Assembly: GCA_039621445.1 (NCBI GenBank)
Contig: CP154955.1
Location: 28,100,725-28,164,724 of the forward strand
Length of the DNA: 64,000 bases
Source: Euglena gracilis
Taxonomy: Eukaryota > Euglenida > Euglenophyceae > Euglenales
Direction: 5' to 3'
Positions within the stretch are counted from its first letter, which is position 1. Every line of letters begins with the position of its first letter. The notes below the pieces were generated by a model. That model saw nothing but the letters and a program-made list of their open reading frames with translations, was not told where the DNA came from and searched no databases. Positions 56,440-64,000 of this stretch are shown here, one piece after another. A program made the translations under genes and the position numbers.

Positions 56440-56859
56440 AGTGTACGTCCCCTGACTCTATTCCCACAGCCTGTCAACCTACTTACACCCTCCCGTGGGA
56501 ACAGAACCAGGAGAGTAACAAAAAAGAAAGTCTTTCACTTAACTATTAGTTTTTATTGCCTTTGGGCTTATGCAGAGCACAAGGCAAACCAGGTGTGATT
56601 TTGGAACTTCAGTTCCAGTTGTGTTCTCCTATCGGAGTTCAAGTCTTCAAATCTTCTATTTGCCCTTTTGGGCCTGTGAAACACAAAACAAAACAATAAT
56701 ACCACCTGTGAAAAGAGAAGGCAGATCCGAGATAGGATAGGCTATTCCTAATTCTGCAATTTGTATTGCAGAACATGGAATAGTACTATCTGGCATGACT
56801 TTGTACATTCTGCATTCTGCTGCTATGCACAGTGCCATGTTCATGCTGCCTGGTACACA
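56440..56859 (-). repeat. 5' LTR of element F
   Basis: 420 bases, about six differences from 40844-41263; followed by GATTC. Confidence 0.93.
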
Positions 56860-56864
56860 GATTC

Positions 56865-57238
56865 TTGGCATGAACCAAGAGGGGGGTGGGTATAAGTCCT
56901 TTGCGGAAAAGAAGGGGGATTCGACACCCTGTGTCGACTAAAATTTTGGCTTGTGCACAGAAATTTTGAGTTTTGATTTTCGCTTGGACCAAAAGTTCCA
57001 TGAGGGGTACGCAAAGTGAAAGGTCGGGTGTAAAATTGTTGTTGCGCCAACTGTTCCATGACCCTTGGCTTACTTTGCTCAACATTCCAAGCAAAAATTT
57101 GGTGCGGGGAGTGGGGGACCCGAAAATTTTCCGGCTACCGACCAAAAAGACCGATGGGCAGGGGGGGCAGGGGCGATCAGTTCCTACCTCCATCTGTTCA
57201 TCAGCCCAGAGGTCCTTGCCCTCAGACCTCGGGCTCCC
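56865..57238 (-). pseudogene. Element C protease, N-terminal part
   Basis: In frame with C gag after the UAG. Includes the leader KIFGSPTPR region and VDTGC, the catalytic motif with Cys as in element A. It breaks at LLVHAKN where F is inserted; the remainder is at 40838-40601. Confidence 0.88.
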
Positions 57239-57241
57239 CTA
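57203..57241 (-). promoter_or_regulatory. Gag-pol UAG and hairpin of element C
   Basis: Minus strand TAG (57241-57239), GGG, then AGCCCGAGGTCT pairing with GGACCTC plus GGGCT around an 8-base loop. Same geometry as in A. Confidence 0.75.
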
Positions 57242-60200
57242 CTCCATATAGGAGTCGGCCTTTTGGCCTATGGTGGACTTCCTAGAATAAATTGCGCGTA
57301 TCGCGCGAATGGCATTCCTGTCTTCCACCAACTCATCCTCGGTGCTCTCATCCCCCTCCCTGCCCGAAGCCAGGTCTTTTTCCTCGATAGAGGATATTTT
57401 GAAACCAACCCGCTGCCTATTGGCAGAACCGCGATTGGAATCGCGATGACCATGGCTAGGGCGGGGAGAACGGGATCGGGGGCACTTGGATGAATGGTGG
57501 TCTTTAGACCCACAAAGGGAACAACGGGTTCGCGAATGCGATTGCCTTTTGGCATCATAGCGACGCGGGGAGCGGTTATCCGCTCGACCGCGGTCGGATC
57601 GCGAAGAGGATGACCCACTTCGCGACCGAGATCGCGAAGAATCGCGATTGGCATCCCGATTGCGGGTAGGGGGGCGGGGGGACCGACCACGCGGTATAAA
57701 ACCACGTCCGCTATTGTGGTGGGGTGAACGGGAACGCGGTCTTCCATCACCCGATCGGTATCCCGACCGCTGCGAATGCGCAGATCGTGAGGAACGCGAA
57801 CTCCAGGAAGAGAGGGATCCTCGGGGGCCCTTACTGCGCTTTCGCGCTTGGGGGTTCGGACATTCACGAGACATATGTCCTGGTTGATTACACAAGAAGC
57901 ACACTTTGTCCGAAACTTGGTCAGAAGAGCGCGAATAGCGCGGTTTGGATTCCCGTGTCGGGGATTTGGGGTTTGAGCGCGGATAGCGCGTTTTGGAATC
58001 ACTGGATGGTGATTTTGGTGATTTTGGGGGGGTAGTCCTTTGGACTGCATAGACTGAAACGGTGGGTACACCCGCGGTAGGGTGGTGGTGATATGCCGAT
58101 TCAATCTGTCCCAGAAGTTGTGATAACTTCATTTGTTTGGAAATATAATTCCATCTCTCATCGAGAGTCAAAATGTGTCCCGCGAATTCCTCGCGGTGAA
58201 TTTCCTTGATGAGTTTGGGGATATAGCGCAGTAAAACCGCATCAAATTGTTCTTTGATTTGCTTTCCCCCTAACTCATCAACCTCGGCTGCTAATGCAAG
58301 CCACTTGGAGTACCACAAGTCTATCGACTTCCATTTCCGGTCCGGGGGGGTGAATTGGCGCCATTTTTTTTCCAGACTGATTCTGGAAACCAAACTGGAG
58401 GATGAGGAAGCATATTGCTCAACCAATTCTTAAAAAGAAATGCGCCTGCCAATGACCAATTTTTTGCCGCGTTCTTTTTCATCTCTGGGGAGGCAATCGA
58501 TGAATTCCATCTTGATTACCTCGGGGTTGTCATCTTGGGTGGGTCCCTTCAAATCCCAATAATATTCCCAATCGCGGAAAAATTGTTTCCATGTGGTGGG
58601 GTCACCGTCACATTGGGGCTTCACCTTGTTCGCTATCGCGATGGTGCCTTTGAAATCTTTCTGAGAAACCCGTGGACCTTCGGTGGTATTCCAGGGGTGT
58701 GGGCCCGGGTGCGAATTCGCACCATGTGCGGGTACTCCGATGGTTGCACCAAGGGTATTGTTCGGGTTATTTTGCGATTGCGCAGGGAACATACCACTTA
58801 GTGTACCATAGGTACCATGCACATTTGGGGAATCGCGATTGCGCGAATGGTGATGCGGTTGCGCATGTGGGGGTGAGGTATCACATGGTTGCACCATTGG
58901 TGCTACTAAGCGAATTTGGGAGGTATGACCAATACCCGGTGTGGGGGTGCGGATCATACCACGAATAGTTCGGATTCCCGAATCTCTTGATTTAAGAGGG
59001 GGGTGGGTCTGGTTTTCGCTTGAAAACCTGACTCGTCATCCGAAAACTCGTCCATTGGGACTGGTAATGCTAGTGGGGGAACCACCGCATGAGTGTAAAC
59101 GCGATTTGGTGGCAATGTGCATGTGGACTCGGGAATTGGTGCGCGAATAGCGCTTTTGGAGCTGGAAGATGCGGCAAGTGTGCCAACCATACCCGATTGC
59201 GGGTTTTGGTGGATGGAACGCATTTGTGCGTGAATTTGGTCCAAATTTGTTGCAAATTCATGCACACTTTGCTCCAAATGGTCAACAACCTGCCAATTGT
59301 GGGTTATGCGACCCACATCCTCCTGCTTAATCCGCCTACGGTATGTACGGGTAGTTCATCCAAAAGCGGGATTTTGTCAGAAATTGACTGAAAATCGTGC
59401 GAAATTGCACCAAACCCAGTGTCCAATTCCTGTACTCTTGTCACCAAAGTGCGCATCGCACTGGAAATGGCCTCCAATTGTGGAGATGGCTTGGTGGGTT
59501 GGTCCGAATGCGGACTTTTGACTTTTTCGGCCATTGGCTGTTCCATTAAGACGGATACTTGCGCGGATAGCGCGGTAATGTCATTGTGCAGTTTTGTGAC
59601 ATCCTGCTTCACCGTTTTCTTGGTGTTCATGAGACTGTCACAAAACCCTTGCATGATTTGGTGATTTTCCGCGCGCATTTCAGCGCAAATCTTGTTCAAT
59701 TGTGTTTTGGGAGTGTGGGGGTAGGTGTTTGTAATGGCAATGTGCCTTGGGGTGGTGATTGCACCTGAAGCATTTTTGTGCTCATTTCTTGCATGCGTTT
59801 GTGCAAATCCGCTATCGCGGTTTGAATGCCGGTAACATCCGGGATCCTACCAGCTACGTCCGCATAGCGGGTGTGCAACTTAGCCAATGAGGCTTCAATG
59901 TTACCAACATCCCGTTGTAACTGTTTGTGCAAATCGGACATGGTGGCCTTGAGTCCACTAATATCCGGTGTTGGTGCACGGGTTGCCGCATTGCGGTTTT
60001 GCAAATACGCGATTGCGGTTCGGAATTCCATTGTGTCATTTTGCCACTGTTGTTGCAAATTCTCAATCCTACTCGCGATATTCGCGATTTGGGTGTGAAA
60101 ACTTGCAATTTCAGCGGGAATCTCAACACAATGGCAAGATTTCTGCTCCAATCGGGAAAGTCTTTCCTCCAATTGTTGCACATACGTGCGGGGGGCAAAA

Positions 60201-61381
60201 CTTTCATTGGCTTGGGCAGAAAAGTGGGAAAAATTCGCGGAATCACCGCTCAATTGGAAAATGCGCTGTTGCGCTTCCTGAAATACGGTTGCAAAGGTGG
60301 AGAATTGCTCCATTGTAATAAATTGTCCCAAATCGGGATTTTTGATGGGGGGCTCATGCAACTTTTGCTGCAATTGTGGAAAAATTGCCGTAATTGGCTC
60401 CAATTGATGGGATAAAGCTTGCAAACTATATTGCACGTTGGAGAAAATCGCATCATTGCGGGATTGTGTTTCACACATGGCTTCACTCACCTTTTGGAAG
60501 TGTTGTGGCAAATATGCCTGCACATGTGTGTCTAAACCTTGACGCAAAGTTGCGAGGTCCACATTGGTGGATTGAAAATTTGTTTGGCAATATTGGCCAA
60601 CATCACGCACATAACTCCAAAGGTAATTCATCTTGTCTTCTACAACCTTTTGGTTGTTTTCATCAAAATCCAAAACCTTGTTAAGTGTCATAGCGCAATC
60701 CGCTACACAAGTGTGGACGTGGGAAATTTGCCGCGTTAGCGGGTGGTCCACTGGAAGATTTGCGACTATGCGCTGAATCACGGTGATGGGTTGAGGGGAA
60801 ATATTTTCCAACTCTTCCGCATCACTACTCATGGACTCTGTGGGACTTGTATAAGCCGGAACTGTCAAACGCATCTCCGGATGCCATGGCAATGCCGGAA
60901 AAGAACCCGTATCGGGTGGTGCGGGCAATTGTCCAATCGGACTTGTGGGGGGAAGCATAGGGGGGGGGCTGAAAGAAACATGGTGTTTCTAACCACCCTC
61001 AACAAAACTTTGCCGTGGCGTATCCGCCTCAGAGTCAAATGTGCCTATCGGCACCAGTGCGAGATCTCGCTGGGGGGAATGGGTGTTAGCCGATCGGCTT
61101 TCCAACAACAGGGGTTGTGCCTGTTGGGCATGGGGTTGCTCTATAGAGCTTGACACCGATAGGTGTGGGGATGCCCATTGGGCGGGGGGAGGATTACTCG
61201 ACGCAGACACCGATAGGTGTGACACACGCAGGGAAGGAGGATTACCTTTGGAATGAATCAATGCTTGGTTACCCCTCTGGGGTTGTGAATGCTCAATAGA
61301 GCTGGTCAATGATGCTGCATGTTCAAGTCCACGACGTGAACCAATCAATGCAGCGTAGTCGATGGGAGTTGTGCTCTGCAT
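57239..61381 (-). pseudogene. gag: Element C Gag
   Basis: ATG at 61381 (MQSTTPIDYAALIG). In-frame TAG at 60989, frame changes near 59700, 59310 and 58955, TAA at 58430. Coiled-coil N-terminal half (60900-59000), capsid-like core with WDGDPTTWKQFFRDWEYYW (58610-58050), CCHC CFLCNQPGHMSRECP near 57895, a long Arg-Ser stretch, and a second CCHC CSLCGSKDHHSSKC near 57520. It has about 200 N-terminal residues that A lacks. Ends at the UAG-hairpin. Confidence 0.9.
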
Positions 61382-61625
61382 TTTTAAGGCAAAAACGCAA
61401 AACCAAGTGTAGATTGTGGGGTAAAATGCAGAAACAAGTGCAAAAAGAGGGGATAGTATAAAAAGTAAGCAGAGACCCGAACTCTGAGGTTTGAAGCAGC
61501 GTATACTGCGAACCGTCAGAGGACGTGTCCGTGCGTACGGCTTTGGCCGGAAACGGCTTGCAGTGCCTGTAGTCGCCTATAGGCGGGGCACCACACGACC
61601 GTTTGCGGTCAGAAGGATCGAAAAA

Positions 61626-61640
61626 CCTAAACTGCTACCA
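61626..61640 (-). promoter_or_regulatory. Primer-binding site of element C
   Basis: Minus strand TGGTAGCAGTTTAGG adjoining the LTR end CGTACACT. Confidence 0.8.
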
Positions 61641-62031
61641 AGTGTACGTCCAACCTTTCCTCGCTTTCGCCCTTTGGTGTGCAAAAGGAAAAAGTTGGAG
61701 TAACAGGAAAAATTGAAAAGAATAATATAAAAGTTCTTTGCCCTTTTCCCCAATTAAGAGGCAGAGCACAAGACAGAGGAGGAGCCCTATGGGCTACGGA
61801 CCAGGAAAGTGACAAGTGTCCTTTCAGGACTTCAAAATGTGAAAAGGCAAACTTGGAAATCAAGTCTTGCAAAGACAAAATGGAAGGAAAAGAATACCAC
61901 CTGTGGAGAGGAGAACTTTTTTTTGGAGAAATTGTGTCTGACTAGCGACGGTGGTGGGGCGAACCGAATCCACCGACCAGTGGCACAGCCTACTGGGTTT
62001 GAAGGTCCGGAGGAGGTTAAAAGTATATACA
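61641..62031 (-). repeat. 5' LTR of element C
   Basis: Ends CGTACACT like A and F and contains CTCCACAGGTGGTATTC and TGTTACTC in the same order. The outer end is placed at TGTATATAC (62031) by length analogy; the partner LTR is not in the window. Confidence 0.65.
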
Positions 62032-62296
62032 GGTGGTGCAGGGCAGGGCAGGAGGAAAACGGGCAAGGCCCATCTTCAATATAAGGCGCAGAGGGACGGC
62101 TGGAGTGGCTGACGGCTGGGGTGGCTGACGGTAGGGGTGAGGCGGCCTGCTTGGCGCGGGCGGGAGGGCGGGCGGATGGTTGTGGTGTGTTGGTGTGCGT
62201 GTGTGCGTGTGTGGGTGTGGGTGTGTGGGTGTGTCTGGGTGTGGGTGTGTGGTTGTGTTGTGTGTGTTTTTTTTTTTGGCATACCTCCTCCCGTGG
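62032..62296 (-). repeat. LINE 3' end region with GT-rich microsatellite
   Basis: No gene. Plus-strand GTGTGTGG-type repeats and a T11-T12 run occupy about 62185-62278. Confidence 0.6.
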
Positions 62297-64000
62297 TTAA
62301 CGGAGGACGTGCTTGGGTTGTAAGAGGTGGAACACTTCTCGGAGCAAGGCGATGGCCACATTTTGGTAGATTTCCGCTTGCTTGGTTTCGCGCTCAGCGC
62401 CCTTTTGCCAGGACGATGCGCGTTTGGCCACTCTGCTCAGTGTCTTGGCCGTTTCCGGTCCCATGCCACCCCATGTCCCGAGGGCGAAAGGTGTGAAGCC
62501 CCACCCTGCTTGCTGACATGGCACGTTGTATTTCTGCTTTTTGGCGTCCTCCCTCCTCTTCAGGAAGGATCTCCAGCGTTCGCGGGTCGCTGTGTGTTCT
62601 GCCGCTTGCCATCCGTGGCAGACGGTAACGTCCAGCGCCGTCGGCTTCCCCTCGGACCAGCAGTCCAGCAGGAGGTCCGCCGGGCGTAGGTGACTGTCTC
62701 GGGCCGTTGGCAGGGAAACTTCCTTCTGCACCCGGTGACCGCTGTTGGACAAGGTTTGAAACAGAGCGTCCTGAACAGCGTTGTGCCGGGCTGAGAAGTT
62801 GTTCCTGCGGCAGCAAAGCAGGTGGTCGCCTTCCTGGTCCAGAGGCTGGCCGCACCCTGTGCACGGCTGGCTGACGTCTTCCAGCACCGGAAGCCCTAAC
62901 CACCACTTCAGTCCCAAGGTGTACTCCTCGCTAGAGAAGGTGGTGTGGGAGTTGTTGGAAGGGGTGGCCGCCATCCACCCGTGTCCGAACCCCGTGGCTT
63001 GTTCAAGGAGGCCGTTCTGGTCGCGGGGCCGGGCCTGGTCCACAAGGCCATCCATCGCCTTTTTGCCCAGCTCGTGGTTCCACCACTTCTGCCTCCGGGG
63101 TTCTTGGTCCGCGGAGGCGAGTCGTTGTGGGTTGTGGAGGAAGGTGGTGACCGTGGCATGGTTGGCTCCTAGCCTGCCCCGGAGGTCGTCCAGTACGGGC
63201 GCGACCAGGGGTAGCTGCAGGCCGGATGCGTAGTCGGGCACACCCACGCGCCTGGCCCCGTCTGAGTAGAAGTCTGCAAGGCAGGAGATCCTGGCTGCGG
63301 GCTGAGTGCAGGACGGGACGCGGAGGCCGCAGCCCCCGCTGGATAGGGGCAGCGACGCTTGTGCCGCTGTTGTGGGTTCAGTGCCGTGCCCAGTATGTCC
63401 TCGAAGGCGTTCATGATGACCTCCGAGCAGCCTGTAACCTGATCTTGGCTGCCATACGAGTCGGACGCGCGTAGGAGGTGGTTCACTTTGCAGCCGTCTA
63501 GACAGCTCCGCAGAAGGTGATGTGCCACCTGGGCGTCGGTGAGGGACGTTATGGTAGATGAGGCCTTCTCGATCTTGGCGGCAGCATCCGCCCACGCTTT
63601 CTTGGTGGTGTCGGAGGACGCGGGGTGGTCTACTGGGATTCCGAGCACGGTAATGCCTTCCCCTGTGACCAAGGGACCACTTGCAATCTGTCGCAACTGG
63701 GTGCACTCCGCGCTCCCGGGCCCCACATGACGCACTTCTGCAGGTTGAGGCCAAGGCCGATGCGGTGGGACTCTTGCAGCAGGAAACGGAGGCAGTGTTC
63801 AATCCTGTCGGGGGTTCCGACCAGGAGGCCGTCGTCCAGGTACCAGCTGTTCCATAGCAGCTGGCCGTCACTGGTTATCTGGTCCAGCAGCGGCTGCAGC
63901 GCCAGGGCGAACCCGATGGGGCCCAGAGGGCAGCCGTGGTGTGTGCCCCTCTGGGAAAGGATGGTGCGGCCCCCGCAGAAGAGGGGGACGGGCCCGCTGT
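62297..64000 (-). pseudogene. Non-LTR retrotransposon (LINE) RT and endonuclease, 5' end outside the window
   Basis: Read from 64000 downwards. RT fragment: SQRGTHHGCPLGPIGFALAL (about 63958-63900) and YLDDG with catalytic YLDD at 63842-63831. A frame change at the GGGCCCGGG near 63720 precedes a thumb-like region (63690-63380), and a further frame change follows near 63330. C-terminal: CTGCGQPLDQEGDHLLCC (near 62863-62810), a zinc-binding C-x2-C...H-x3-C. RPADLLLDCW then ALDVTV (62687-62620) matches a PD-(D/E)xK restriction-like endonuclease as in R2-type LINEs. TAA at 62297. It would nick the target and prime reverse transcription. Confidence 0.88.

Larger units (their letters stand above)
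40844..56859 (-). mobile_element. Element F: LTR element without RT, inserted in the protease of C
   Basis: 420-base LTRs at 40844-41263 and 56440-56859 differ at about six positions. The target-site duplication GATTC lies at 40839-40843 and 56860-56864. Primer-binding site on the minus strand at 56439-56425; polypurine tract at 41278-41264. LTR start and end, polypurine tract and 3' untranslated region match element A. It keeps a gag (broken) and part of the PR-RT spacer, but no RT, RNase H or integrase was found. It contains element J, which contains G. Confidence 0.93.
32206..62031 (-). mobile_element. Element C: host chromodomain gypsy retrotransposon split by B and F
   Basis: On the minus strand: LTR about 62031-61641, primer-binding site, gag from 61381, UAG plus hairpin, protease, [element F], protease, Dam-like spacer, RT, RNase H, integrase, chromodomain, ORF3, then element B. 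Protein order and sequence follow element A throughout. Many stops and frameshifts show decay. The two protease halves join across F at GATTC. The 3' part of ORF3 and the other LTR must lie left of this window, beyond B. Confidence 0.9.

Noticed and set aside
1-64000. tRNA, rRNA or snRNA genes
   Set aside because: No cloverleaf with A and B boxes or ribosomal core sequence was recognised by eye; tRNA-like matches are primer-binding sites only.

Overview
The window contains no recognisable host gene. It is one stack of eukaryotic transposable elements. The coding style is eukaryotic: Ty3/gypsy-type pol genes with chromodomains, tRNA-primed LTR elements, a hAT-like element and a LINE. Primer-binding sites reading TGGTAGCAGAGG would pair with a CUGCUACCA initiator-Met tRNA end and do not match the plant-type TGGTATCAGAGC. 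A gypsy-type element carrying a C5 cytosine methyltransferase, a Lys/Gly repeat Gag tail and long G tracts make a dinoflagellate or similar algal protist nucleus the best guess. The species cannot be named from sequence alone.

Layout. The oldest visible insertion is element C (minus strand, 62031 down to 32206; its 3' end lies beyond the window). C is split twice. At 32205/32206 it is interrupted by element B (plus strand; 5' LTR 1-459 cut by the window edge, 3' LTR about 31572-32205). B is interrupted in gag by element A (1641-20241, TSD CCAA), and A is interrupted in its third ORF by a short element H (14239-15984). C is also interrupted inside the protease by element F (minus, 40844-56859, TSD GATTC). 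F holds a non-autonomous hAT-like element J (48739-55946, 8-bp TSD GGTGGGGG), and J holds a non-autonomous LTR element G (49259-55064, TSD GTGC). These are two four-deep nests in one host element. To the right of C is the 3' half of a LINE (minus, 62297-64000).

Families. A, C and F belong to one large chromodomain gypsy family. Its order is Gag (long coiled-coil N-terminus, capsid-like core, two CCHC knuckles separated by an SR domain), a UAG stop followed by a hairpin, protease, a spacer with a Dam-like methyltransferase fold, RT, RNase H, integrase, chromodomain, and then a very large extra ORF3 preceded by a splice-acceptor-like tract. B is a GC-rich gypsy-type element: Gag with a Lys/Gly tail, UGA CGG, a C5-methyltransferase domain fused upstream of protease, RT-RNase H, integrase, and a 1.6-kb poly-G minisatellite in its 3' region. 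H carries a free-standing Dam-like protein. Three kinds of DNA-methyltransferase module therefore ride on retroelements in one locus.

Dating logic. B's LTRs differ at 1 of 459 compared bases, yet its pol has two frameshifts plus a probable third and two stops. A sits inside B, so it is younger still, yet A's two LTRs are grossly different and its pol is also broken. Either both were assembled or copied as defective or chimeric genomes, or the assembly has errors here. G (1 difference in 601 LTR bases, intact Gag-like ORF) is the freshest-looking element.
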